Source of the DNA: Hoeflea phototrophica DFL-43
GTDB taxonomy: Bacteria; Pseudomonadota; Alphaproteobacteria; Rhizobiales; Rhizobiaceae
NCBI RefSeq assembly: GCF_000154705.2
Contig: NZ_CM002917.1
Coordinates: 3,483,853-3,547,852 of the forward strand
DNA: 64,000 nt
Direction of reading: 5' to 3'
In this document: positions 9,121 through 18,944 of the stretch, piece by piece
Layout: the number at the start of each line of letters is the position of its first letter
How positions within the stretch are numbered: the first letter of the stretch is position 1
The notes under the pieces: generated by a model
The model's database searches: none
Seen by the model: the letters and a program-made list of their open reading frames with translations, nothing else
Told to the model about the DNA's origin: nothing
Made by a program: the position numbers and the translations under genes

Positions 9121-9181
9121 CGGGACCTGCCACAACGGATCCCGGCAAGCAGCCTTTATAAGAACCTCGAAAGGAAATGCC

Positions 9182-9817
9182 ATGAGCAACACATATGAGC
9201 TCAAGGCCGAGGCGCGCGCACAGGTCGGTAAGGGGTCCGCCCGTGAACTTCGCCGCAACGGTTTGATTCCCGCTGTCATCTATGGTGACAAGAAAGACCC
9301 TGTTTCGATCGCGCTGTCGCGCAAGGACGTCACGCTGAAAATTCATGCTGGCGGCTTCATGACCACGATCGCCACCATCGATGTCGACGGCACCAAGTAC
9401 AGCGTCCTGCCCAAGGACTACCAGCTTGATCCGGTCCGCGACTTCCTCATGCATGTCGACTTCCTGCGGATTTCGAAGAACACCCAGGTGACCGTCGAAA
9501 TTCCGGTGCACTTCGAAAACGAAGAAAAGTCCCCCGGCATCAAGCGCGGCGGCGTTCTCAACGTCGTGCGTCACACGGTCGAGTGCAACTGCCCGGCCAA
9601 TTCGATCCCGGAAGCCCTGATCGTCGACCTCACCGGTCTCGAAGTCGGCGACGGTGTGCACATCTCGCACGTCACGCTGCCTGAAGGCGTTCACCCGACG
9701 ATCACCGATCGCGACTTCACCATCGCCACCGTCGCAGCCCCTGCTGGCCTCAAGAGCGACGACAACGCCTCTGGCGACGGCGGCGACGAAGCAGCCGAAG
9801 GCGAGAGCGAAGACTAA
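9182..9817 (+). CDS. rplY: 50S ribosomal protein L25/general stress protein Ctc
   Basis: The 211-residue protein is the long form of L25: an N-terminal 5S-rRNA-binding domain ([25 protein letters not shown]..., residues 1-90) followed by a TL5/Ctc beta domain and an acidic Gly/Asp/Glu-rich tail. It binds 5S rRNA in the large subunit. The start at 9182 follows GAAAGGAAA; longer frames reach into the leader and are not supported. It is followed 33 bases later by pth, an order conserved in Alphaproteobacteria. Confidence 0.97.
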   Translation: MSNTYELKAEARAQVGKGSARELRRNGLIPAVIYGDKKDPVSIALSRKDVTLKIHAGGFMTTIATIDVDGTKYSVLPKDYQLDPVRDFLMHVDFLRISKNTQVTVEIPVHFENEEKSPGIKRGGVLNVVRHTVECNCPANSIPEALIVDLTGLEVGDGVHISHVTLPEGVHPTITDRDFTIATVAAPAGLKSDDNASGDGGDEAAEGESED

Positions 9818-9850
9818 GCTCCGCCGGCGCATTTTTGAGGATCAGGCTCC

Positions 9851-10594
9851 ATGTTGCTCATCGCAGGACTTGGAAACCCCGGCCCTCAATACGCCAAGCA
9901 CCGGCACAATGTCGGCTTCATGGCGGCGGACGCAATTGCCCGCCGCCATTCGTTTTCCGGATTTTCGAAGAAGTTCCGCGGTGAAATCGCCGATGGCGAG
10001 ATCGCCGGCGAGAAAGTCCTGCTGCTCAAACCCATGACCTTCATGAACCTGTCCGGCGACAGCGTCGGTGAGGCCATGCGGTTCTACAAGCTCTCCCCGT
10101 CCGACATCATCGTCATTCATGACGAACTCGACCTGGCCCCCGGCAAGCTCAGGCTCAAGACCGGCGGCGGCCATGGCGGCCACAATGGGCTGAAGTCCAT
10201 CGACGCCCATTGCGGCAAGGATTACAAGCGCTTGCGGGTCGGCATCGGCCATCCCGGCCACAAGGACCGCGTCAACAGCCATGTGCTGGGTGATTTCTCC
10301 AAGGCCGATCTGGTATGGCTGGAACCGTTGCTCGACACCATCGCCGACCATGCCGATCTGATGGCCAAGGGCGACGACGCAGGGTTTCTGAACAAGATCG
10401 CGCTTGCGACAGGCAGTGCATCACCCGGACCGGCAAAGCCGGAAAAAAAAACTGAAACGGCAGCGGGCGGCAAACCCAAACCACTTTCAAAATCCCACAT
10501 CCGCCAGGCCCGCAATTCGGCACAGCCGAAAACACTGCCGACATCCGGCCCAATGGCCGACATGCTAAAGAAGCTGTTCGGCAACAAGGACTGA
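9851..10594 (+). CDS. pth: Peptidyl-tRNA hydrolase
   Basis: Pth frees tRNA from peptidyl-tRNA dropped by the ribosome. The catalytic domain (about 1-190) shows [19 protein letters not shown] with the catalytic His, [11 protein letters not shown], and [15 protein letters not shown] Lys/Pro-rich C-terminal extension of about 55 residues ([15 protein letters not shown]...) is longer than in E. coli and is common in rhizobia. The gene follows rplY by 33 bases and is probably cotranscribed with it. Confidence 0.96.
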   Translation: MLLIAGLGNPGPQYAKHRHNVGFMAADAIARRHSFSGFSKKFRGEIADGEIAGEKVLLLKPMTFMNLSGDSVGEAMRFYKLSPSDIIVIHDELDLAPGKLRLKTGGGHGGHNGLKSIDAHCGKDYKRLRVGIGHPGHKDRVNSHVLGDFSKADLVWLEPLLDTIADHADLMAKGDDAGFLNKIALATGSASPGPAKPEKKTETAAGGKPKPLSKSHIRQARNSAQPKTLPTSGPMADMLKKLFGNKD

Positions 10595-10772
10595 GCACAC
10601 AAAGCCGCTGACGCCGGATGACATCCGCTTGCATGTCCGTGACCCAGACCTCCCGCACATTCACACCATCGTCATTCGCTCTTGATCACCAATCCGGGCA
10701 ATATCCTCACATCGATCAAGCCGCGGCCAGACGCTCCAGCCACTTGCCGCACCCAGGATGGAAGAGGCAATC

Positions 10773-11234
10773 ATGAACAATGCAGCATTCACCCGAAGAG
10801 CTCTGTTTGGTCTTGGAATTGGTATTGCGGCGCTGTCCCTCACCAGAACCGGCCCCGCAATGGCCAACCCGGTCAACACCACCAAGTCTGGCGTGGCCAT
10901 CGACGGCCATGATCCCGTGGCCTATTTCACCATGAACAAGGCTGTGCGCGGCGACAAGGCCATCACGGCAACACATGGCGGCGCGACCTATCATTTCAGC
11001 TCGCAAGACCACAAGGCGCTGTTTGAGGCTGATCCGGCCAAATACACACCACAATATGGCGGCTACTGCGCCTACGGCGCCTCACAGGGCTACAATGCGC
11101 CGGTGGAAGCCGACAAGTTCACCCTGGTCGATGGCAAGCTTTATCTCAACTACAATGGCCGGGTTCAAAGCACCTGGCGCGAGGACACAGCCGGCTATAT
11201 CACCAAGGCAGACGCCTATTGGGCCACACAGTAG
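10773..11234 (+). CDS. YHS domain-containing exported protein
   Basis: The 153-residue protein opens with a signal peptide containing two arginines before the hydrophobic core (FTRRALFGLGIGIAALSL), compatible with Tat export. The mature part is a YHS-type domain: AIDGHDPVAYFTMNKAVRGD, TYHFSSQDHKALFEADPAKY and PQYGGYCAYGASQG. YHS domains are suspected to bind metal. The start at 10773 has AAGAGG upstream; an ATG at 10758 is also in frame. It stands alone after pth. Its substrate or metal is unknown. Confidence 0.88.
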   Translation: MNNAAFTRRALFGLGIGIAALSLTRTGPAMANPVNTTKSGVAIDGHDPVAYFTMNKAVRGDKAITATHGGATYHFSSQDHKALFEADPAKYTPQYGGYCAYGASQGYNAPVEADKFTLVDGKLYLNYNGRVQSTWREDTAGYITKADAYWATQ

Positions 11235-11262
11235 GTGGCCGGACGCAACGACGCGTCTCTGA

Positions 11263-11643
11263 TCAGGCCTTGAGATCTTCGATGCGCTGCCAGAACAGAT
11301 CGACGAAGCCGGCAATGCCGGCTTCGATGCCGTAGGCGATCAGCTGCGCCGCTTCAGCGGAAAACAGCATCAGGCCAAATCCCGCAATCAACCAGTAGCT
11401 GACTGAATTCCTGAGGTTCTTGAGGCTGTCGAGCCGGTAATAGCCGGCATAATCGAACTCGGTTCCGATCAGATAATCACCCCAGCTGTAGTCACTTGAG
11501 ACCAGCACATTGACCGCGGGCGTGTCTGACAGCTTGTCGGGAAACACGTTGAACACGGCGCGGATGACATGCGCGAGCGTGCCCAGCACGACGAACAGGA
11601 TGCCCGCGACGGCAAAATGCCAGGTGGCAAGTTCGGTTTCCAT
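11263..11643 (-). CDS. Small membrane protein of unknown function
   Basis: The 126-residue protein has two predicted membrane helices, WHFAVAGILFVVLGTLAHVI near the N-terminus and SYWLIAGFGLMLFSAEAAQL in the second half, with a loop rich in Asp and Tyr between them (SSDYSWGDYLIGTEFDYAGYYR). I chose the ATG at 11643 because GGAG lies six bases upstream; ATG 11655 is an alternative. I recognise no family. It is convergent with the YHS gene and divergent from ychF. Confidence 0.7.
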   Translation of the reverse strand: METELATWHFAVAGILFVVLGTLAHVIRAVFNVFPDKLSDTPAVNVLVSSDYSWGDYLIGTEFDYAGYYRLDSLKNLRNSVSYWLIAGFGLMLFSAEAAQLIAYGIEAGIAGFVDLFWQRIEDLKA

Positions 11644-11791
11644 TTGGGTCTCCATCAAGTGTTCGACAGTGACAGTAGGGCAAAAAGCTTGCCATCGGGT
11701 TGATGGGCGAAAGCACCCGGGACTTGACCATGCAAGCCCTTTCCCGCATAGCCAGCGGCAATTCCTGATAAGACACGAGACGAGAAAATCC

Positions 11792-12895
11792 ATGGGTTTC
11801 AAATGCGGCATCGTTGGCCTGCCGAATGTCGGCAAGTCCACCCTCTTCAACGCGCTGACGCGGACCGCCGCGGCACAGGCGGCGAACTATCCGTTCTGCA
11901 CGATCGAGCCCAACACCGGCGAAGTTGCGGTTCCCGATACGCGGCTCAAGAAGCTTGCGGAAATTGCCGGCTCCAAGGAAATCATCCCGACCCGGATTGC
12001 CTTCGTCGACATCGCCGGCCTGGTGCGTGGCGCCTCGAAGGGGGAAGGCCTGGGCAACAAGTTCCTTGCCAACATCCGCGAAGTCGATGCCATCGTGCAT
12101 GTGCTCAGATGCTTCGAGGATGATGACATCACCCATGTCGAGGGCCGCATCGACCCGGTGGGGGACGCCGACACCATCGAAACCGAACTGATGATCTCCG
12201 ACCTCGAGAGCCTCGAGCGCCGCACCGAACAGACCCGCAAGCGCGCCGCCGCCAAGGACAAGGAATCGCTGACAGTCCTGCCGATGATGGAAGCGGCATT
12301 GAAGCTGCTTCAGGACGGCAAGCCGGTGCGCACGATGCTCAAGACTCTGGCAGATGAAGACCTCAAGATCCTTCATGGCCTGAACCTGTTGACCTCGCAC
12401 CCTGTGCTCTATGTGTGCAACGTTTCGGAAGCCGATGCGGCAACCGGCAACGCCCACACCGAAGCGGTCGCGAAAATGGCCGCTGAACAGGGGGCGGAGA
12501 GCATTGTCGTCTCCGCCGCCATCGAATCCGAAGTGGCGCAATTGCCTGACGAGGAGTCAGAGGAGTTTCTTGCCGCTCTGGGACTGGAAGAGGCCGGCCT
12601 CGACCGGCTGATCCGCGCCGGTTACAGCCTGCTCGACCTCATCACCTATTTCACCGTCGGCCCCAAGGAAACCCGCGCCTGGACCATTGAACGCGGCACC
12701 AAGGCGCCCGGTGCAGCCGGCGTCATTCACACCGATTTCGAACGCGGCTTCATCCGCGCCTTCACCATCGCCTATGACGACTATGTCAATCTGGGCGGAG
12801 AAGTGCCTGCCAAGGAAGCCGGCAAGGCGCGGGATGAAGGCAAGGAATATGTGGTCCAGGACGGCGACGTGATCCACTTCCGCTTCAACACCTGA
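11792..12895 (+). CDS. ychF: Redox-regulated ATPase YchF (Obg-like)
   Basis: The 367-residue protein has the P-loop GLPNVGKST at residues 8-16 and a C-terminal TGS domain ([29 protein letters not shown]). Family members hydrolyse ATP rather than GTP, bind ribosomes and modulate the oxidative stress response. Length is normal. A longer upstream frame is not used because the sequence [17 protein letters not shown] is the family N-terminus. Confidence 0.97.
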   Translation: MGFKCGIVGLPNVGKSTLFNALTRTAAAQAANYPFCTIEPNTGEVAVPDTRLKKLAEIAGSKEIIPTRIAFVDIAGLVRGASKGEGLGNKFLANIREVDAIVHVLRCFEDDDITHVEGRIDPVGDADTIETELMISDLESLERRTEQTRKRAAAKDKESLTVLPMMEAALKLLQDGKPVRTMLKTLADEDLKILHGLNLLTSHPVLYVCNVSEADAATGNAHTEAVAKMAAEQGAESIVVSAAIESEVAQLPDEESEEFLAALGLEEAGLDRLIRAGYSLLDLITYFTVGPKETRAWTIERGTKAPGAAGVIHTDFERGFIRAFTIAYDDYVNLGGEVPAKEAGKARDEGKEYVVQDGDVIHFRFNT

Positions 12896-12964
12896 GGCCG
12901 GAAGCTTCCACGCCGCAGGCGCTTCCGCCTTGCCCAATCGCGCCGCAGGGTGCAGGTTCCGCCA

Positions 12965-13609
12965 ATGAACACGCAATCGCATCTGCTCCTGGCGGCCGCT
13001 CTGCTTGCCCGGCCGGGACGCGAGAACCGGCTGCGCAACGCCGCGGTGATCACCGGCGCGCTGCTGCCCGACGCCGTGATCTTCGTGATGTTCGGCTGGT
13101 CCAAGCTGACCGGCGCTCCGGAATCGGAGGTCTGGTCGGACTGGTATTTCAATCCGCCCTGGCTGACCGCCATTGACTGGATGAACTCGTTGCCGCTGTT
13201 TGGCACAATCCTGCTCGTGGGCTGGATGCTGCCCAAGGATCCTCCGGCATCGAACCTTCTGTCATCCGCCCTGATGCTGTTTGCGCTGGCGGCGATCATT
13301 CACCTGCTCGGCGATCTTCCGTTTCACGTCGATGACGGGCACGCCCATTTCGTGCCGTTGTCGGAATGGCGGTTTGTCTCGCCAATCTCCTACTGGGATC
13401 CGCGGCATTACGGAAACATCTTTGCGCTGATCGAACTCGGACTGGGACTGTTGCTGATCGTCATCCTCTGGCGCCGTTTCACGGGCCGGCTGCTCCGCGC
13501 CTTCCTCGCCCTGGCCGTGGTCAGCTACGCGGTTCCCTACGTCTGGTTCGTGCTGCTCGGCGGCCACAGCGATCACTTCGCCGCCATCTCCAAGGCAGCA
13601 GCGGCCTGA
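12965..13609 (+). CDS. Membrane protein resembling the YdjM-type metal-dependent hydrolase family
   Basis: The 214-residue protein has about four membrane helices and a histidine/aspartate cluster HLLGDLPFHVDDGHAHFVPL (around residues 112-131), together with an N-terminal NTQSHLLLAAALL motif. This arrangement recalls membrane-bound metal-dependent hydrolases (DUF457/YdjM-like), but the match is by eye only. Some databases label relatives CobQ without functional support. It follows ychF by 69 bases. Confidence 0.62.
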   Translation: MNTQSHLLLAAALLARPGRENRLRNAAVITGALLPDAVIFVMFGWSKLTGAPESEVWSDWYFNPPWLTAIDWMNSLPLFGTILLVGWMLPKDPPASNLLSSALMLFALAAIIHLLGDLPFHVDDGHAHFVPLSEWRFVSPISYWDPRHYGNIFALIELGLGLLLIVILWRRFTGRLLRAFLALAVVSYAVPYVWFVLLGGHSDHFAAISKAAAA

Positions 13610-13650
13610 TCACGAAGCCAGGTAAAAGGGACGGCCGGATGGTGCTCGGT

Positions 13651-13857
13651 CTAGACCTTCTTCACCGGACAGGTCGACAACCCGATGATCGAATAGAGCG
13701 GGCAGGTCCGAAACAGGCCCGTGGCCAGCGGGATGATACCGATCAGCGTGAAATAGCGCCATGGTGCTTCCGGATAGAGGAAAAACATCCCGATCAGCAC
13801 GATGCCTGCAGCGATGCGGAGAACGCGGTCGATACCGCCAACATTGGTCTTGAACAT
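13651..13857 (-). CDS. DUF2892 (YgaP-like) small membrane protein
   Basis: The 68-residue protein begins MFKTNVGGIDRVLRIAAG and has two membrane helices with a C-terminal motif TGLFRTCPLYSIIGLSTCP containing two cysteines, as in the DUF2892 family, which is often fused to or next to rhodanese domains. AAAGGAG lies just upstream of the ATG at 13857. Its role is unknown; sulfur or redox chemistry is suggested by family context only. Confidence 0.85.
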   Translation of the reverse strand: MFKTNVGGIDRVLRIAAGIVLIGMFFLYPEAPWRYFTLIGIIPLATGLFRTCPLYSIIGLSTCPVKKV

Positions 13858-13986
13858 TTCTGGCTCCTTTGAGACATGGGCAGACACTTCCGCCAACATG
13901 CATTCAATTTACACCATATATTTCCAGGCGACTTGACCGGGATCAACACCGGAGCGGAATTCCTTTCACACTTAAAGGAAGTCGAC

Positions 13987-14092
13987 TAGAGCAATTCCAG
14001 CGAAAGTGGGAACCGGTTTCGCGTCCGGAATTGCGTAAAAACAACAAGATAGAGCATTTACGGTGACTCCATTTTCACCGGAAATGCTCTAG
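13987..14092. repeat. Dispersed palindromic rhizobial intergenic repeat
   Basis: The element begins at TAGAGCAATTCCAG and ends at AAATGCTCTAGG. Its right half is a near-perfect 16-bp hairpin (AGAGCATTT at 14051-14059 with CGGTGA, pairing with TCACCG and AAATGCTCT at 14082-14090). The middle part, with GCGTCCGGAATTGCGTAAAA, matches what I remember of a very common intergenic repeat in Rhizobiaceae and Brucellaceae. Only this copy was noticed in the window. Confidence 0.65.
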
Positions 14093-14130
14093 GTTGACGC
14101 CAACACAGCCCGAAGGATATCAAGACACCA

Positions 14131-14598
14131 ATGCCGCAGCACGATCTCATTCATTTCGAGGACATGAGCCCGGGAACCGAATACCCGCTCGGCCCCAAAC
14201 ATGTTCGCACGGACGAAGTCATCGCTTTCGCAAGCGAGTATGACCCGCAGCCCATGCATCTCGATACCGAAGCCGGCAAGGCCTCGATTCTGGGCGGGCT
14301 GGCCGCTTCGGGCTGGCACAGCTGCGCCATGATGATGCGGATGATGTGCGACAGCTACATGCTGCGCACAGCCGCCGAGGGCGCTCCGGGGCTCGATTAT
14401 GTCAAATGGACCCGTCCGGTGCTGGTCGATGATGTCTTGTCCGGGGAAACCAGGGTGGTGGAACGGCGCGCGTCGAAATCGCGGCCGGGTATCGGGATCG
14501 TTCATCTGCGCCATGAACTGCGCAACCAGCGCGGCGAAACCGTCCTTGTGTCCGAAAACCCGGTCATGGTGCGTCTGCGCACGCCACAGGAGGGTTGA
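14131..14598 (+). CDS. MaoC-family dehydratase
   Basis: The 155-residue hot-dog-fold protein carries the hydratase 2 signature DPQPMHLDTEAGKASILGGL (about 36-55), with the Asp/His pair expected for (R)-specific enoyl-CoA hydration. Gly-rich ASGWHS follows. A second, related gene starts three bases after the stop at a GTG, so the two proteins are probably made together and may form a heterodimer, as other paired MaoC domains do. The substrate is unknown. Confidence 0.88.
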   Translation: MPQHDLIHFEDMSPGTEYPLGPKHVRTDEVIAFASEYDPQPMHLDTEAGKASILGGLAASGWHSCAMMMRMMCDSYMLRTAAEGAPGLDYVKWTRPVLVDDVLSGETRVVERRASKSRPGIGIVHLRHELRNQRGETVLVSENPVMVRLRTPQEG

Positions 14599-14601
14599 TC
14601 C

Positions 14602-15099
14602 GTGAGCTTTGATCTTTCTTTCCGTCCCGGCCAGCGCACCGAATTGGGCAGCCACCTGTTCACCGCTGCAGCCATCATCGAATTCGCCAGCAAGTATGAC
14701 CCCCAACGCTTTCACATCGATGAGCACGCCGCCCGGGAGAGCGTCTTTGGCGGGCTGTGCGCCTCCGGCTGGCACACTGCATCGATCTGGATGAAACTGA
14801 ATGTGGCCTGGATGAACACCACCCTCGCCAGCGCACGCGCAGAGGGCAACGCTGTCCCCGAATTTGGCCCCTCACCCGGTTTCCGGGATCTCAGATGGTT
14901 CCGCCCGGTTTTTGCCGGCGACCAAATCCGGTACTCGAAAACATTCAGGTCCGTGCGGCCCCTGGCATCCCGGCCGGGCTGGTCCCTCCTCGAGACCGAT
15001 GCCGAAGCACAGGACCTTTCCGGTCAAATGGTCATGAGCTTCCGCACTGCGGCCCTTATCAAGCTGCCGGGCGCCGATCCTGGCGGCCAAGCCGTGTAG
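14602..15099 (+). CDS. MaoC-family dehydratase, second of a pair
   Basis: This 165-residue protein begins with GTG at 14602, three bases after the first MaoC gene, with AGGAGG at the end of that gene as the ribosome-binding site. The hydratase motif is DPQRFHIDEHAARESVFGGL (about 35-54), followed by ASGWH. It resembles its neighbour, which suggests an old duplication. Whether both keep catalytic residues cannot be settled without alignment to characterised members. Confidence 0.87.
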   Translation: MSFDLSFRPGQRTELGSHLFTAAAIIEFASKYDPQRFHIDEHAARESVFGGLCASGWHTASIWMKLNVAWMNTTLASARAEGNAVPEFGPSPGFRDLRWFRPVFAGDQIRYSKTFRSVRPLASRPGWSLLETDAEAQDLSGQMVMSFRTAALIKLPGADPGGQAV

Positions 15100-15195
15100 G
15101 ACCGACAACAGGCTTGGCCAGCGTAAAGCCGAAGCCCCACACGCTCACCACGAAGAACGCCAAGGCCCCGTCGCGCCCGGTCGTTGCGCCGCCTG

Positions 15196-15738
15196 TCAGT
15201 GTCCGGGATATTCAATCAGTGTGCGCACCTGGACACCCAGATCCTCGAGCTTCCTGCGGCCGCCGAGATCCGGCAGGTCGATCACGAAGCAGGCTGCCAC
15301 GATGTTGGCGCCCATCTGCCGGAGCAGCTTGACCGCGCCTTCCGCGGTGCCCCCGGTGGCGATCAGATCGTCCACCAGAATGACGCTCTCGCCTTCTTTC
15401 ACAGCGTCCTTGTGCATCTCCATCTCGTCGACCCCATATTCGAGGCTGTAGGCAACCCGCACCGTCTCATGCGGCAGCTTGCCCTTCTTTCGGATCGGAA
15501 CAAAGCCGGCGGACAGCTGATGCGCCATGGCGCCGCCGAGGATGAAACCGCGCGCCTCGATGCCGGCGATCTTGGAGATCTGCTGGCCGGCATAGGGATG
15601 CACCAGCTCGTCGACCGCACGGCGGAATGCCCTTGGCTGGCCCAGCAATGTGGTGATGTCGCGAAACAGGATGCCGGGCTTCGGATAGTCCTTGATCGTG
15701 CGGATCGAGGCCTCAAGTTCATCTGTCAGATTGGACAT
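15196..15738 (-). CDS. apt: Adenine phosphoribosyltransferase
   Basis: Apt salvages adenine to AMP using PRPP. The 180-residue protein shows [14 protein letters not shown] near residue 23, [14 protein letters not shown], and the PRPP-binding loop [14 protein letters not shown]. Length is normal. It lies upstream of petABC's terminal end (both minus strand), with 249 bases between; apt downstream or next to petABC is common in rhizobia, but here each seems to be its own unit. Confidence 0.97.
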   Translation of the reverse strand: MSNLTDELEASIRTIKDYPKPGILFRDITTLLGQPRAFRRAVDELVHPYAGQQISKIAGIEARGFILGGAMAHQLSAGFVPIRKKGKLPHETVRVAYSLEYGVDEMEMHKDAVKEGESVILVDDLIATGGTAEGAVKLLRQMGANIVAACFVIDLPDLGGRRKLEDLGVQVRTLIEYPGH

Positions 15739-15932
15739 CGGGCATTTTCCTGTTGTTCATTGGAGACTGGCTGGAAACAGCATAGCGGGAAGGCAACGCA
15801 GGCTCGACGGGTCTGGCGGATCTGTAAACGGTCATTCCCGGCAACCTGCCGCCTCATCCATCAATCACTGCGTCTCCATTGCAATGTGCGATACCGGAAT
15901 TTGCCGCGCAAGAGGCATTTTGGCCGACACGA

Positions 15933-15956
15933 AAACGCCGCCCGAAGGCGGCGTTT
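15933..15956 (-). terminator. Terminator of petABC
   Basis: A perfect 10-bp stem (15933-15942 with 15947-15956) closed by a four-base loop (TTCG on the minus strand) lies 31 bases after the petC stop. The stem ends in TTT on the minus strand, typical of a rho-independent terminator in GC-rich genomes. Confidence 0.8.
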
Positions 15957-15987
15957 GCAAAGAACGGGACAGTCGGCAGTCTGCCTA

Positions 15988-16815
15988 TCAGTCCTTGTTG
16001 GCGAAGATCGACTTCTTGGTCAGATACAGCAGTGACGTGAAGATCAGCAGGAACATAATGACCATGAAGCCGGTCTGCTTGCGCTCTTCCATATGCGGCT
16101 CAGCGGCCCACATCAGGAATGCCGCCACATCCTGCGCATACTGATCGACCGTCTCCGGACTACCGTCGTCATAGGTAACCATCTCATCAAACAGCGGTGC
16201 TGCCATTGCCAGCGCAGATCCAGCTGCAAAATAGGGATTGTAGTGTGTCCCCTCCGGCACTTCATGATCCGCCGGAGGATCCTGGTAGCCGGTCAGCAGC
16301 GAATAGATGTAGTTGGGGCCGCTCTCGGCATAGGCTGTGAAGATGTCGAAGATGAACTGCGGGAACCCGCGTTCGACATAACGTGCCTTGGCCAGCAGCG
16401 AGAAGTCCGGAGGAGCCGCACCATTGTTGGCCGCGGCTGCCGCTTCCTGGTTGGGAAACGGCGACGGGAAATGGTCCGTCGGCAATGCTGCGCGGGTGAA
16501 CATTTCACCATCGGCGTCAGGTCCGTCTTCAACCTCGTAATTGGCCGCCAGCGACTTGACCTGGTCCTCGGAGTAACCAAGGTCCTCAAGTGTGCGGAAC
16601 GTCACCAGGTTCATCGAGTGACAGGCTGCACAGCCTTCCACATAGACCTTAAGACCGCGCTGCAGCTGTGCCTTGTCGTAGGTGCCAAAAATGCCCGCAA
16701 AAGACCAGTCGAGTTCACGCGGCTTGTTGATCGGATAGCTCGCGGCAAATGCTGACCCCGCGCCAATGACCAATGCCATGGCGGCCGGAACGATGCTTGC
16801 AAGAAGCTTTTTCAT
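15988..16815 (-). CDS. petC: Cytochrome c1 of the bc1 complex
   Basis: The 275-residue protein has a signal peptide (MKKLLASIVPAAMALVIGAGSAFA), the haem c motif CAACH near residue 59, and a C-terminal membrane anchor FMVIMFLLIFTSLLYLTKK. It passes electrons from the Rieske protein to soluble cytochrome c in the periplasm. It is separate from cytochrome b, unlike the fused fbcH of Bradyrhizobium. It begins 29 bases after petB in the petABC operon. Confidence 0.96.
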   Translation of the reverse strand: MKKLLASIVPAAMALVIGAGSAFAASYPINKPRELDWSFAGIFGTYDKAQLQRGLKVYVEGCAACHSMNLVTFRTLEDLGYSEDQVKSLAANYEVEDGPDADGEMFTRAALPTDHFPSPFPNQEAAAAANNGAAPPDFSLLAKARYVERGFPQFIFDIFTAYAESGPNYIYSLLTGYQDPPADHEVPEGTHYNPYFAAGSALAMAAPLFDEMVTYDDGSPETVDQYAQDVAAFLMWAAEPHMEERKQTGFMVIMFLLIFTSLLYLTKKSIFANKD

Positions 16816-16844
16816 ATCTTCGGTTCCTTTCCGTCGCGCGCCGC

Positions 16845-18146
16845 TCAGCCGCGGGTTTCCGGTGATGCCGCAGCAGCTGCCGCAGCACCGCCATTGCCGG
16901 CCTTCTTGGCGAGCACGGCTTCGGTGATTGAGTTGGGCAGACGCTTCGGTGTTTCGACAAGTCCGAGCACCGGAAGGATGACCAGGAAGAACCCGAAGTA
17001 GTATAGCGTCGAGATCTGAGCCAGCGCCGTGTAGACACCTTCCGCCGGCTTGGCGCCGAGCCATCCCAGGAAGATGGCATTGGCAACAAAGATCCAGAAG
17101 AATAGCTTGTACCAGGGACGGTAGACCGCCGAGCGTACCTTGGACGTATCGAGCCAGGGCAGCACGAACAGCACTGCGATCGAGCCGAACATCGCCAGAA
17201 CGCCGCCAAGCTTGGAGTCGATCGGACCGACATCGAAGGTGATGGCGCGAAGGATCGCGTAGAACGGCAGGAAGTACCATTCCGGAACGATATGCGCCGG
17301 TGTCTTCAGCGCGTCAGCCGGGATGTAGTTGTCCGCATGGCCGAGATAGTTCGGCATGAAGAAAATGAAGTAGGCGAACACGATGAGGAAGATGCTCATC
17401 GCCAGCGCGTCCTTGACGGTCGCATAGGGCGTGAACGGCACCGTATCGGTCTTGCTCTTCACTTCAACGCCGGTCGGGTTGGTCTGACCGGTCACATGCA
17501 GCGCCCAGACGTGCAGGATCACCACGCCGGTAATCATGAACGGCAGCAGGTAGTGCAGCGAGAAGAAGCGGTTGAGCGTGGGGTTGTCCACTGCGAAACC
17601 GCCAAGCAGAAGCTGCTGGATCGGCTCGCCGATGCCCGGGAACGCCGTGAAGAAGCCGGTGATCACGGTTGCACCCCAGAACGACATCTGGCCCCAGGGC
17701 AGCACGTAGCCCATGAACGCGGTGGCCATCATCAGCAGAAGGATGACAACGCCAAGGATCCAGAGGATCTCGCGCGGCGCCTTGTAGGAGCCGTAATACA
17801 TGCCGCGGGCAATGTGCAGATAGACCGCAACAAAGAAGAACGATGCGCCGTTGGCATGCATGTAGCGCAGCAGCCAGCCGGAGTTGACGTCGCGCATGAT
17901 CTTTTCGACCGACTGGAAGGCGATCGCGGTGTCAGCCGCATAGTGCATGGCAAGCACGACGCCGGTGAGGATCTGCACAACCAACATCACCATCAGGATG
18001 CCGCCGAATGTGTAGGCGTAATTAAGGTTCCGCGGCACCGGGTAGGAGACGAAACTGTCATGGACCAGCCGTGGAAGCGGCAGGCGTGAGTCGACCCACT
18101 TTCCGAGACCGGATGTGGGCTGATATGTCGAGTGATCGCTGCTCAT
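16845..18146 (-). CDS. petB: Cytochrome b of the bc1 complex
   Basis: The 433-residue protein is a full-length bacterial cytochrome b with eight membrane segments. The PEWY motif of the quinol-oxidation site is present ([13 protein letters not shown] near residue 288) and the four haem-ligating histidines lie in the [15 protein letters not shown] and HYLLPF/HVWALH segments. It takes electrons from quinol and drives proton translocation. It follows petA by 14 bases. Confidence 0.97.
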   Translation of the reverse strand: MSSDHSTYQPTSGLGKWVDSRLPLPRLVHDSFVSYPVPRNLNYAYTFGGILMVMLVVQILTGVVLAMHYAADTAIAFQSVEKIMRDVNSGWLLRYMHANGASFFFVAVYLHIARGMYYGSYKAPREILWILGVVILLLMMATAFMGYVLPWGQMSFWGATVITGFFTAFPGIGEPIQQLLLGGFAVDNPTLNRFFSLHYLLPFMITGVVILHVWALHVTGQTNPTGVEVKSKTDTVPFTPYATVKDALAMSIFLIVFAYFIFFMPNYLGHADNYIPADALKTPAHIVPEWYFLPFYAILRAITFDVGPIDSKLGGVLAMFGSIAVLFVLPWLDTSKVRSAVYRPWYKLFFWIFVANAIFLGWLGAKPAEGVYTALAQISTLYYFGFFLVILPVLGLVETPKRLPNSITEAVLAKKAGNGGAAAAAAASPETRG

Positions 18147-18160
18147 GGTGTAAAGCCCCC

Positions 18161-18739
18161 TCAGCCGATTTTAATAACGGAGTCAGACACGAAGGCGAAA
18201 GGCGGCACCGGAAGGTTCGTCGGGGCCGGGCCCTTGCGGATGCGGCCTGCGGTATCATAGTGCGAGCCGTGGCAGGGGCAGAACCAGCCGCCGAAATCAC
18301 CAGCCTGACCAAGCGGCACGCAACCCAGATGGGTGCAGGAACCGATCATCACGATCCAGTTTTCCAAGCCTTCACCGGCGGAACGGTCAACATCGGTCGC
18401 TGGTGCAGCGTCGGCGAGGTTGGCGTTGCGTGCGATCGGATCCTTGAGATCCTCCATCGCAACAGCCTGAGCCTCGGCAATTTCCTCGTCCGTACGGTTG
18501 CGAATGAACACCGGCTTGCCGCGCCATTTCACCGTCAGAGACATGCCCGGCTCAAGCGCTCCGACATTCACCTCAATCGAGGCCAGTGCCAGCGTCGATG
18601 CATCCGGACGCATCTGATCGATAAACGGCCAGGCAAAGCTGCCTGCACCGACCACGCCAGCCATTCCGGTGGCGATGTAAAGGAAATCACGGCGGGTAGG
18701 TTCGCCCGCGCCTTCGCTCTGTGTCATTGGCTCACTCAC
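18161..18739 (-). CDS. petA: Rieske iron-sulfur protein of the bc1 complex
   Basis: The 192-residue protein has a twin-arginine signal anchor ([15 protein letters not shown]) and the two cluster-binding boxes CTHLGC and CPCHGS, giving the [2Fe-2S] cluster two Cys and two His ligands. It is the first gene of petABC. The start is GTG at 18739 or ATG at 18727; both are in frame and neither ribosome-binding site is strong. The operon promoter must lie in 18740-18944, but I could not assign it. Confidence 0.96.
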   Translation of the reverse strand: MSEPMTQSEGAGEPTRRDFLYIATGMAGVVGAGSFAWPFIDQMRPDASTLALASIEVNVGALEPGMSLTVKWRGKPVFIRNRTDEEIAEAQAVAMEDLKDPIARNANLADAAPATDVDRSAGEGLENWIVMIGSCTHLGCVPLGQAGDFGGWFCPCHGSHYDTAGRIRKGPAPTNLPVPPFAFVSDSVIKIG

Positions 18740-18944
18740 GGCTCAATATCCTCTCAAGCTGCGTTTGGACCAGCATTCCGTCCCACCGCCTCTGGTAGAT
18801 CCGGCCTGATTCCCCTGGGGCAATCAGACCGCTGCCGACAATGCGGCGGAATTCTGTCAATCGCGCGGTTTCTAAGCGGGATAGAATGTAAAGTCCAGAC
18901 CAGACAGGGCTAGAAGGGCACAATGTCGCGGGAAAAACGACCGC

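Larger units (their letters stand above)
8833..9181. other. Divergent intergenic region between rhodanese-chrA and rplY
   Basis: No gene is seen here. The left part holds the chrA-operon promoter and folded leader, the right part the rplY promoter and a hairpin in its leader; both are listed separately. Confidence 0.7.

Noticed and set aside
15988..17280. Extended 430-codon frame covering petC and part of petB
   Set aside because: The upstream part is an out-of-frame reading of petB; the true petC begins with its signal peptide at 16815.
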